Assembly: GCF_024172705.1 (NCBI RefSeq)
Contig: NZ_CP092900.1
Location: 434,001 to 498,000, forward strand
Length of the DNA stretch: 64,000 nt
Direction: 5' to 3'
Source: Candidatus Comchoanobacter bicostacola
GTDB lineage: Bacteria; Pseudomonadota; Gammaproteobacteria; Comchoanobacterales; Comchoanobacteraceae
Shown here: piece after piece, positions 53,120-61,017 of the stretch
Position numbering within the stretch: position 1 is the stretch's first letter
Layout: each line of letters opens with the position of its first letter
Translations under genes and position numbers: made by a program
The notes under the pieces: model-generated
Database searches by the model: none
Told to the model about the DNA's origin: nothing
What the model saw: only the letters and a program-made list of their open reading frames with translations

Positions 53120-55234
53120 CTATAGACTAAACTTAGTGGTATTTCTTTTATGACTTTTTTTATTGCGTATCGCCATATTGAGTGCTTTTAAATCGCCAAT
53201 AATAATGACCAACTTTTTACCCCTCGTGACAGCAGTATAAATTAGATTTCGCTCGAGTAGGGTAAAGTGTTGCATTGCAAGAGGGATGATAACTGCAGGA
53301 TATTCAGACCCCTGTGATTTATGAATGCTGATGGCATAGGCAAGTTGAATTTCATCAAGTTCAGAGAATAAGTAGCAAACGTATGAATCATTGAAATTAA
53401 TAGTAACTTCTTTTCGATTAGAGTCTATTTCTACAACAAAGCCTATGTCGCCATTAAAGACATCTTTATCATAATTGTTACGTGTTTGTATGATTTTGTC
53501 TCCAACCCTGAATTTAAAAGATGTTTTATTGTGTTGCGGGTTTAAGATATCTTGAAGTAGCTCATTTAGTTTGCCAGTGCCAAGGTCTCCTTTGTGCATG
53601 GGGCTTAAAATCTGTACATCAGACATGGGGTTAAGTGAAAAACGTTTTGGTATCCTCTGCGTGACTAGCGTATGTATTCGTTGGTGGAGCGTGTCCGGGC
53701 AAGTCTCACTGATAAAATAAAAGTCAGATAATTGGTCGAGTTGATTGGGCAGGAGGGTCTTTCCTTGATTAATTCGGTGTGCATTTTGAATAATCATTGA
53801 ATCTTGCCCTTGCCGATAGATCTCGGTGAGATAAGCTGTTTTGTCAGGATTAAGTTGAATCATATCATTTAAAAAAGCACCGGGTCCAACTGAGGGCAGC
53901 TGATCGATGTCGCCTACTAATACAACATTGGCATAATCAGGTATTGCTGCAAATAAGCTGCGTGCTAGAAATACGTCAATCATTGAGCACTCATCAATAA
54001 GAATAATGTCTGCTTGCAGCGGACTATTGTCATTATGCTTGAATTTTTTCGTTGCAGGGTCAATTTTAAGCAGTCTATGAATTGTTTTGGCTGAGTGGTT
54101 GGTACAGCTTGAGAGTTTTTTCGCAGCTCTGCCTGTAGGTGCACACAACAAAATGCGTAATTTAGCTTCTTTAGCAAGTTGTAATATAGCTTGAGTGATG
54201 GTGGTTTTCCCGACACCTGGCCCACCGGTTATAATCCCTATTTTTTGACTAAGCGTATTTTGAATGGCTGATTGCTGTGATTGAGAGAGTTGGTGTCCTG
54301 AGCATGATAAATCAGATAAGCTATATCTTTGTATTGAAAGCGGCCATGCATTTTCACCTTGATTGAGTCTTTGAATAGATTGAATTAACTCTTGCTCAGC
54401 CTGGTAGATCTTTTTTAGATAAAGTTTTTGTTGCTCATGTACAAACAGGTTGTCATCTTTAATGATCGCTTCAAGTTCTGGGGTTGAAATGACGACTTCA
54501 ATGTGTTGTTCAACTTTTTTAGGGACATCGGCAAAGGGTAGGTAGCAGTGCCCCTGCTGTGATGCTGAGTCTAAAATAAAGTGTATGCATGCGAGTATCC
54601 GACATGGTGCATCTTGGGCAATACCTGTTTTACAGGCAATTTGATCAGCAAGCTTAAAGCCTATTCCATGGATATCTTGTGATAAGCGGTAAGGGTCTGA
54701 TTGTAAAACGGACATTGTGTCCATTTGGTAGGTTTGAAAGATTTTATTTGCTCGTTTAGGGCCGATTCCAAAGCCTTGTAAAAACATCAATACCTCGTGG
54801 CTTGCACGGTGCATTTGCCAGTGGCTTAATAAGGTTTCAATTCTTTTTTTTCCAACCCCTTTGATTTCATAAAGAGATGCAGGGTCTTTATCCAGTACTT
54901 CAAATAATTGAGTGCCAGCAAAGTCGATTAGTTTTTTAGCAAATCCTTCACCGATGCCTGGGATCACTCCTGAAGATAAATATTGCAACATGCTGTGTTT
55001 GTCTTTAGGAATGATAGGAATGATAATGCTGCTATCAAGTTGCTTTCCGTATTTGGGGTTATTATTCCATGTGCCTGTTATGCGTAAGTTTTGTTTTTCT
55101 TTAATCAGTGGTGACGAGCCGGTGCATGTTATCGTAATGCCTTGATCAGTATTGATTTTGAAAATGGTATATCCATTCTCTTCGTTGTGATATATAACGC
55201 GTTCACAGATGCCAGATATTGTTGCTTCAGTCAT
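53120..55234 (-). CDS. recD2: RecD2 family ATP-dependent DNA helicase
   Basis: 5'-3' DNA helicase of the RecD2 (RecD-like, RecBC-independent) family. The N-terminal OB-like and helix-hairpin-helix region (GVIPGIGEGFAKKLIDFAG, EIKGVGKKRIETLL, GFGIGPKRANKIF) distinguishes RecD2 from RecD. The P-loop GGPGVGKTTITQAIL lies near residue 340, DIILIDECSMIDVFLA is motif II, and LAYAISIHKSQGSEYPAVIIPL is motif V near 635. 704 residues. GGAGAA precedes the ATG. No recB or recC is in the window; AddAB-type genes are close by. Confidence 0.94.
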   Translation of the reverse strand: MTEATISGICERVIYHNEENGYTIFKINTDQGITITCTGSSPLIKEKQNLRITGTWNNNPKYGKQLDSSIIIPIIPKDKHSMLQYLSSGVIPGIGEGFAKKLIDFAGTQLFEVLDKDPASLYEIKGVGKKRIETLLSHWQMHRASHEVLMFLQGFGIGPKRANKIFQTYQMDTMSVLQSDPYRLSQDIHGIGFKLADQIACKTGIAQDAPCRILACIHFILDSASQQGHCYLPFADVPKKVEQHIEVVISTPELEAIIKDDNLFVHEQQKLYLKKIYQAEQELIQSIQRLNQGENAWPLSIQRYSLSDLSCSGHQLSQSQQSAIQNTLSQKIGIITGGPGVGKTTITQAILQLAKEAKLRILLCAPTGRAAKKLSSCTNHSAKTIHRLLKIDPATKKFKHNDNSPLQADIILIDECSMIDVFLARSLFAAIPDYANVVLVGDIDQLPSVGPGAFLNDMIQLNPDKTAYLTEIYRQGQDSMIIQNAHRINQGKTLLPNQLDQLSDFYFISETCPDTLHQRIHTLVTQRIPKRFSLNPMSDVQILSPMHKGDLGTGKLNELLQDILNPQHNKTSFKFRVGDKIIQTRNNYDKDVFNGDIGFVVEIDSNRKEVTINFNDSYVCYLFSELDEIQLAYAISIHKSQGSEYPAVIIPLAMQHFTLLERNLIYTAVTRGKKLVIIIGDLKALNMAIRNKKSHKRNTTKFSL

Positions 55235-55356
55235 TTAATTCTCCGTCTGAGATAGAATACATGCTCATTTAAGTGAAGTCTATCTCAATGGTATAATGTT
55301 GGACATTGAGTTTATATTTTGTCACATTAATAGTTATATACAGAAAAGGAAGTACG

Positions 55357-55785
55357 GTGATTGGATTATTTAGGCATGGTAAAGCGCATACAGATGGAGA
55401 TGAGTTTAAAAGACCATTAACAGATGAGGGGATACAGTGGCTTAAAGCGGTGCGGGGACGATATAATACTCAGTGGGATTGTTTATTAACATCGACAGCA
55501 GAGCGTACACAGCAAACAGGGATGATCCTTTCTGATCAGGTTCCCGTTGTATTAGATAAACTCTATGTTAATGGGTCTCCTAATAAGAAAGACTTGAACG
55601 AGTTGATGGAGGATCTAACGCCTTATCTCAGTCAGCATAAAAATGTAATGATTGTAACCCATCATCCGATGATGCAGCCACTGCTTCAAAGGCTAACTGA
55701 TCTTCCGCTTAAAGAAGTAGATTTTAAAGCAGGTACAGGTGTCCTTATTAACTCAGATGATTTAGAGTATGTTCTAAAAGATTAG
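55357..55785 (+). CDS. SixA-like histidine phosphatase
   Basis: Small histidine-phosphatase-superfamily protein resembling SixA, which removes phosphate from histidine phosphotransfer proteins. The catalytic RHG is at residues 6-8 (LFRHGKAH), the second arginine in LTSTAERTQQT, and the second histidine in MIVTHHPMM. From GTG 55357, with AAGGAAG upstream, it has 142 residues; a TTG at 55306 would add a stretch unlike the family. Substrate unproven. Confidence 0.82.
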   Translation: MIGLFRHGKAHTDGDEFKRPLTDEGIQWLKAVRGRYNTQWDCLLTSTAERTQQTGMILSDQVPVVLDKLYVNGSPNKKDLNELMEDLTPYLSQHKNVMIVTHHPMMQPLLQRLTDLPLKEVDFKAGTGVLINSDDLEYVLKD

Positions 55786-55799
55786 TTACAACCCTCTTT

Positions 55800-57200
55800 C
55801 TACAGGCTGTTAGTCATTGTAATCGCTAGATGATTATGTCCTAGATGATTATGTGTTTGGTTAAAAGGGTGTTCAGTTTCAGTGGCTTGTGGGTCTTGTA
55901 GTTCAGTGCTGGCTTTAGGTTTTCTACTCAACCACTTTCCTTTGATGAGCATGAGTAAGGAAAGTAAAATCATTCCTGGCATAATGTATTGCCAGTACAT
56001 TCTTTTTAAAAGCCCAACTACTAAACCAGCTCCTGATGTAACTAAGATACTTAATACGAGCCATATTTTTGAACGTTTAAACGGCTTTTTAATAACAGTT
56101 TCTTCTGGAGCTAGTGCGGAAGATTCTTGTAGTGGACCCGGGCGCCTAAGCTCGAGTCTTGTAATTGCTCTTTCAGTCTGTTGGCTTGAAAGCGCTTCAA
56201 CAGGAATGCTGCTGTAAGCGAAGGGGGGATTGATCGTTAATAGTCCTGGGTGTGAGGATATGATCATGTACCCACGCTTCATAGAGTTGGGTTCACTGCT
56301 GTTTAGGACTTGTACTGTAAGGTTAGCATAGTCCTCTGATCGTTGTATATGGTGTTCTTCAAGAACGGGTATGACCGTAGGATTTTCTTTGGTAATGGCT
56401 ATGTGGGGCCATATAAAATCTTGTGTGTTAAGGCCAGGAATTAAGCTGTTCAGCACAGCGTAATAGCTTTCAGTATGTCGGTCATGAATAATACACTCTA
56501 TTTCTGAAGCCCAAGTTGCGCCGGTTAACTCCTCTTTAATACTTTTAAAGTCATTTCCAAGTTTGTGGTAAAACTTTCTATTGCTCGTGTAGGATAGATA
56601 AACATCATCAGTGGTTTTAGGTTGGTTTACAAATAGCGTAATACCTTCGACAGGGACTGACTCAGCTGTTTTATGATCTGTGAAATGCCAGTTTTTACTT
56701 TTAAAGCGATTAAACCTCCAGGTTTTAATGGATGTAGTTTGTTCGCATTTATCAACTTTGCCTAGATACGTTGTGAGACTTTGTTCTATATTTTCTGTGC
56801 TTGGTATTTCTTGTAGCGGAGGATTGCCAATCATAAGTTGTATATAGGGTTGAATGATTGGGGGGACAGGTTCATCTATTGCTGCATCACTCGTGTACCG
56901 ACTATCTATAATAGCCCGTGTTATCCTATTGTGTGTGTACTCAATATATAGAGGGTTTTTGTCTTGATCTTTAAAGTATTGAACAACATCAAACTCATCA
57001 ATTTCAATTGGGGCATCAAAGCTCAGTCGAGTAGACTGGTTCTCACTATATTGGTAAAAAGCGTCTATCTTGATGTGTCCGTTGCTGCTCGAATAGCTAC
57101 GTTGATCTAAAAAAGAATGTGCTTTTAGCGGCTCAATATGTTTGAACTCAAAGGGTATCAGATTAATTGGAGTTAATTTATCTGTGCGTGATCCTGGCAT
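55800..57200 (-). CDS. Hypothetical protein with C-terminal membrane hairpin
   Basis: Not recognised. 466 residues: about 375 polar residues without signal peptide, rich in beta-prone segments (YIEYTHNRITRAIID, YMIISSHPGLLTI), then a basic patch and two close hydrophobic segments (IWLVLSILVTSGAGLVVGLL and YIMPGMILLSLLMLI), and a polar tail ending in a His/Asn-rich stretch. The design suggests a tail-anchored protein with its large domain in the cytoplasm, or a secreted protein that inserts in a host membrane. AAGGA precedes the ATG. It lies between the SixA-like gene and an APC permease. Confidence 0.6.
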   Translation of the reverse strand: MPGSRTDKLTPINLIPFEFKHIEPLKAHSFLDQRSYSSSNGHIKIDAFYQYSENQSTRLSFDAPIEIDEFDVVQYFKDQDKNPLYIEYTHNRITRAIIDSRYTSDAAIDEPVPPIIQPYIQLMIGNPPLQEIPSTENIEQSLTTYLGKVDKCEQTTSIKTWRFNRFKSKNWHFTDHKTAESVPVEGITLFVNQPKTTDDVYLSYTSNRKFYHKLGNDFKSIKEELTGATWASEIECIIHDRHTESYYAVLNSLIPGLNTQDFIWPHIAITKENPTVIPVLEEHHIQRSEDYANLTVQVLNSSEPNSMKRGYMIISSHPGLLTINPPFAYSSIPVEALSSQQTERAITRLELRRPGPLQESSALAPEETVIKKPFKRSKIWLVLSILVTSGAGLVVGLLKRMYWQYIMPGMILLSLLMLIKGKWLSRKPKASTELQDPQATETEHPFNQTHNHLGHNHLAITMTNSL

Positions 57201-57223
57201 ACTTGTTCATCCTTGAAAGCTAT

Positions 57224-58786
57224 CTATATTGCATCATAATAGTTTGTTTCTTTATCTTCAATATATTTAGTATATTGGTCAGTATTGATTCGTTGCTTAA
57301 CACCGAAATACATAGCTAGGATGCTACCTATGAGGAGTATGAGCGACTCTTGCCAAATATTGAGCGCTTCTATTCCACCAAAAGTACCAAAGTAGCCAGT
57401 GATTCCACAGGTTGTCAGTATGATCATAAACCACTTAGCATGCTGCATATCTTCTGTTCCTGAATGTAGGAAATAGATAAAGAGTCCTGCTAGGCAGCTG
57501 ATAATTATAGCAAGCACATTCTCCCAGCTGGACCAGTGAATTAATAAAAAGCAAATATAAAGTGTTACCGTTGAGAAGAAATAGGCATAAGGTAGTTTAA
57601 ATGGACGCTTAAGTTTGGGAGCGGTTGTTCGCAGTGCTAAAAGCGCGATAGGACCAATTGCATAGGCAACAACAATTGCAACTGATTGAAAACGAACCAA
57701 TGCTACCCAGTCTTCAAACGGCGCTAAGAGTGCAAGTCCTACAAGTCCATTGACTATTAGAGCAAACTGAGGAACTTGATTTTTGTTTAGCTTTTGAAGT
57801 GCAGGGGGTAAAAAGCCGTTTTTACTAATGGCTAGTAGCAGCCTGGAGGTTGTTGCTGTATACACTAATCCTGCACCCATAGGTGCGATAATGGCATCGA
57901 TGTAAATGATAGTTGCTAGCCATTTGAGCCCTAGCATTAAAGCAAGTCCAGCAAAAGGCCCTGCATCAAAATCGAAGCTAAGCGCACCCCAGCCAAGAGA
58001 GAATGCATCTGGGTTCATGGAGGCAATAAACACACTTTGCATAATGACGTAAAAAACGGTGCAATATAATACAGATCCGATAGCAGCAATGGGAATGGAT
58101 CGCTGTGGATTTTTTACTTCCTCAGCCAGAGAGGTGCACTCCCTAAAGCCTAAGAATGAGAAGATAACAGTGGTAGATAATGCTGAAAGAACACCATTCA
58201 TACCTGAAGGCATAAAGCTTTGGTCAGTGAAGTTACTGGGTATAAATTGATGATAAGCGAGTACTGTTAGTACAAATAATGGGACACATATTTTCCAGAT
58301 CGTCAATATATTATTATACCGGATCATCATTTTAATTCCTTTTTGGTTGATCCAAGCCATGATAAAGACCAGTACTGCAGCGTAGGTTAGTCCAAGGTTG
58401 GTTAATAAGAAGGTGTCGTTTACTTGATAGGTTAATCCGTCAAAAAAGCGTGATGCGTATTGTAATATCGCAATGGATTCAGTTGGTGCTACAGCAACAC
58501 ATGATAGCCAAGCCAGCCAGCTGATAATAAAGCTAATGCATTTTCCGTGGCTGAATTGACCATATCGTGCAATACCACCAGCAACAGGAAAGGCAGTTGA
58601 TAGCTCAGAAAAGCACACCGCAATAAATGCAATCATGATCCCACCAATCAACCAGCTTAGAACAGCAGCAGGACCGGCTAGCTTGGCGGCTACCATTGAG
58701 CTGAGTAGCCAGCCAGATCCGATCATGGCGCTTAATGAGGTCATTAGGAGGCCAAAAGATGAAATTTCTTTTTTCAATTGTGACAT
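57224..58786 (-). CDS. Amino acid permease, APC superfamily
   Basis: Inner-membrane transporter with about 12 to 14 hydrophobic segments. It opens with the APC signature KKEISSFGLLMTSLSAMIGSGWLL, followed by GPAAVLSWLIGGIMIAFIAVCFSELSTAFPVAGGIARYG, then FSFLGFRECTSLAEEVKNPQRSIPIA. The glycine-rich first helix binds the substrate amino group in this superfamily. Related proteins are numerous in intracellular gammaproteobacteria; the substrate is unknown. I use ATG 58786 because the family starts directly with this block; the frame is open to TTG 58858, and no start has a good ribosome binding site. Confidence 0.87.
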   Translation of the reverse strand: MSQLKKEISSFGLLMTSLSAMIGSGWLLSSMVAAKLAGPAAVLSWLIGGIMIAFIAVCFSELSTAFPVAGGIARYGQFSHGKCISFIISWLAWLSCVAVAPTESIAILQYASRFFDGLTYQVNDTFLLTNLGLTYAAVLVFIMAWINQKGIKMMIRYNNILTIWKICVPLFVLTVLAYHQFIPSNFTDQSFMPSGMNGVLSALSTTVIFSFLGFRECTSLAEEVKNPQRSIPIAAIGSVLYCTVFYVIMQSVFIASMNPDAFSLGWGALSFDFDAGPFAGLALMLGLKWLATIIYIDAIIAPMGAGLVYTATTSRLLLAISKNGFLPPALQKLNKNQVPQFALIVNGLVGLALLAPFEDWVALVRFQSVAIVVAYAIGPIALLALRTTAPKLKRPFKLPYAYFFSTVTLYICFLLIHWSSWENVLAIIISCLAGLFIYFLHSGTEDMQHAKWFMIILTTCGITGYFGTFGGIEALNIWQESLILLIGSILAMYFGVKQRINTDQYTKYIEDKETNYYDAI

Positions 58787-59130
58787 AACACTATGTTTTA
58801 AAACTGTTGTAATCATGACATATTTAAAGTTTTTAAGCAATTTTATGTGTGAAGACAAGTAGATAATTTATCAGGATGTATAGAGCGGTCTATGATCTAT
58901 CTATCAGCGTGTAAAAACATAATTTTAATAGCAGTTAAGCTTATCATGAATGTATTGATGGTAAGCTTTCCTCTATTTTAACATAGTCCAAATCGTAAAA
59001 CTAAAGGGTATTAAGTGTAGTAACTGATTGTTTGGTTGATACGTATGATCAGGATTACAGTAATGAATAACTGTGCTCACAAAATAAACATGTCGATATA
59101 TCAACTAGATTGTTGCCTTGAATATATAAT

Positions 59131-60108
59131 CTATTTAATACACATGAATGTAACTTGAGGGGTTGTTTTTCCATTTTCTTCATTGATCAGCAGCTCTCCA
59201 CCAGGGTAAACTGTATCATTACTACCAATATAGTTGGGTGCCTCGTGACTACCTTGAGTGTGACACCCCCAGTAAATTAGTTTAGAGGCATGTTTGTATT
59301 CATCAAAAACTTGCTTATCATCTTCTTTTTCTGAATGCCACCCATCAAAGCAATCTTTTAAATGTTCTTCAGTTTTTCCACCATCCCAATGCTTTGAGAT
59401 TTTGCTAAAAGCACCAATCAGTGATTTCTTAAATCTTTGACTACTAGTCATCCCATCGTTTATACGTTTTATATACTCTGGTCTCTCTAAATTAATATCA
59501 TCATTAATCATTGATGCAGCCGTCTTTGCCTCTTTAGTCATTTCTTTTGAAAGTTCTTTATAAAGTGGGTCAGGGTTTACACTACCTCCATGAGCATAAA
59601 TAACATGTACACAATGATTGTTTGGTGTTTTCTTATGTGCTTCATCGCGCATGATTTGATTTATACCTTTTTCATCATTGAAGTGTCTAATATAAATGTT
59701 GTATTTTTTAGACAACTTTCTAGTTAAAGCGTATATTCCAGCTACGCCTAAGCTGCTAACGATATATCCGTTATGATCATCTTCATGAATATGAATCATG
59801 ATGTTTTTCTCATGTTTTTTTCTTACTTCCAATCGGTTGTAGTATTTTTGATAAAATTTCAGAATAGACTTTTTTAGCTTAGTATAATCTTTTTTGTCAC
59901 TAAGTATGAATATTCCATATAATATAGCATGGAAGATTGTGTCCAATATAAAGCCTACGAGAATAAGTGGAAATAGGATTATTTGTACAGCTAAAGGTAT
60001 TTTTCTTACAAATCGAAGATATAAGTAAGATACACAATAAATAAAGATGTACTTAAGTCTTGATACTTTTTTGTGGTTTGCTTGTTTATTTTTTGTTTTC
60101 AAACTCAT
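59131..60108 (-). CDS. Membrane-anchored protein with a caspase-clan-like His/Cys pair
   Basis: Not assigned to a named family. After a lysine-rich N-terminus come two hydrophobic segments (about 36-55 and 58-90 counted from the TTG at 60165). The soluble part has HCVHVIYAHGGS, a hydrophobic strand ending in His-Gly (His192), and about 110 residues later ASKLIYWGCHTQGS, a hydrophobic strand ending in Gly-Cys (Cys301). This order and spacing is the pattern of clan CD cysteine peptidases (caspases, CHAT, C80). Residues between are charged and helical. ATG 60108 is used; a TTG at 60165 would add 19 residues; neither has a strong ribosome binding site. A decayed copy lies directly upstream. Peptidase activity is inferred from two motifs only. 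Confidence 0.55.
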   Translation of the reverse strand: MSLKTKNKQANHKKVSRLKYIFIYCVSYLYLRFVRKIPLAVQIILFPLILVGFILDTIFHAILYGIFILSDKKDYTKLKKSILKFYQKYYNRLEVRKKHEKNIMIHIHEDDHNGYIVSSLGVAGIYALTRKLSKKYNIYIRHFNDEKGINQIMRDEAHKKTPNNHCVHVIYAHGGSVNPDPLYKELSKEMTKEAKTAASMINDDINLERPEYIKRINDGMTSSQRFKKSLIGAFSKISKHWDGGKTEEHLKDCFDGWHSEKEDDKQVFDEYKHASKLIYWGCHTQGSHEAPNYIGSNDTVYPGGELLINEENGKTTPQVTFMCIK

Positions 60109-60311
60109 CTCGGGTGCCTGGTTATGCAGTTGATTTATAATAACATTTTTACGAAAGAATGTCAATTCTGAAGTATGTGCTTGTTTTATTTGTTTAATTG
60201 TAGTGGTCTGACGTTTTATGGTCAGTATACTAGTGAATGATGATACTCATAGAAGAAGCCTGGCAGCTATACTAAACAGCTGCTGTTATCTATATAAGTA
60301 AGTGCCCCAAT

Positions 60312-60650
60312 CTATTTGATACACATGAATGTAACTTGGGGGGATAATATTCCATCTTTTTCAGTGATCACTAACTTTCCTCAAGGCATAACAATATCAT
60401 TATCACTTATATAGATAACAACACCGTTAGAATGGGCGTGGGAGTCTTCTTGTGTTGCTAATCTTTTATAATATCTTTGGTGAGATTTTGTAATCCATTT
60501 TTTTAACTTGCTTGTGTATTTATCTTTGATTACCTGAGCTAATGAATCAGATTTTTGATCACTACTTTTGCTAATGAATGCCTTGCTCTTTTATTAGTAT
60601 ATCAGCCTGATGAGCATATGCTTGGGTTATAGCTTTAGCATACACAGTCT
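60312..60650 (-). pseudogene. Decayed copy of the preceding His/Cys protein gene
   Basis: Bases 60312-60338 match 59131-59157 at 26 of 27 positions, and the minus-strand frame ends in the same nine residues (PQVTFMCIK). Reading upstream it gives TQEDSHAHSNG...ISDNDIVMP, a stop TGA (plus 60381-60383) where the intact gene has glycine, then GKLVITEKDG. Further upstream the match weakens, the frame shifts near 60571-60590, and AKAITQAYAHQADILIKEQGIH continues in another frame. The cysteine of the GCH motif is not preserved. It is a degenerate tandem copy. Confidence 0.65.
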
Positions 60651-60955
60651 TTATGGGCTGAGGCTTGGTAGGTGCTGCTTAATCTTGTCTTCCACTTCGG
60701 GGTAAGTCTATCTATAATCATATTTTAATTATCATTTATTGTACATATTTTTCATATTTAAAACAATTGCTTGTGGTTCTTTTATATTAGGTGTGCTCAA
60801 GGCTTGTTGGTTAAGATATGATTTTGTTGGTTATTTTTTCTTCCTCTAATTATATGCATGATAATTATATACTTTATTTGGGGCTCACCGCATGTTTTTG
60901 TAATTTAAGAAAAAGCTCATATATATTTAAAATTATGTTGAGCTGAACCATTAGG
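60651..60955. other. AT-rich stretch upstream of nrdA
   Basis: I see no reading frame worth calling between the decayed copy and the nrdA control region. The stretch is strongly AT-rich. It includes a TATATAT core at 60920-60926 that resembles the centre of an NrdR box but lacks the conserved flanks. Between 60109 and 60311, on the other side of the decayed copy, nothing is visible either. Confidence 0.4.
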
Positions 60956-60971
60956 GGGCTATATATTGTGT
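60956..60971 (+). promoter_or_regulatory. Probable NrdR box upstream of nrdA
   Basis: The sequence GGGCTATATATTGTGT fits the NrdR consensus ACACWATATATWGTGT at every position of the centre and right half, and at the C before the centre; only the first three bases differ. It ends 46 bases before the nrdA ATG. NrdR represses ribonucleotide reductase genes in many bacteria. A second box is usual; only a weak TATATAT core 40 bases upstream is seen. Confidence 0.6.
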
Positions 60972-61017
60972 TTAAGAGAGCCAGTTAATCAATATATGGT
61001 GTTAAAGGAGATTTTAA

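Noticed and set aside
60915-60930. A second full NrdR box at the TATATAT core near 60920
   Set aside because: The flanking ACAC and GTGT bases are missing and the spacing of 40 bases to the good box is larger than usual.
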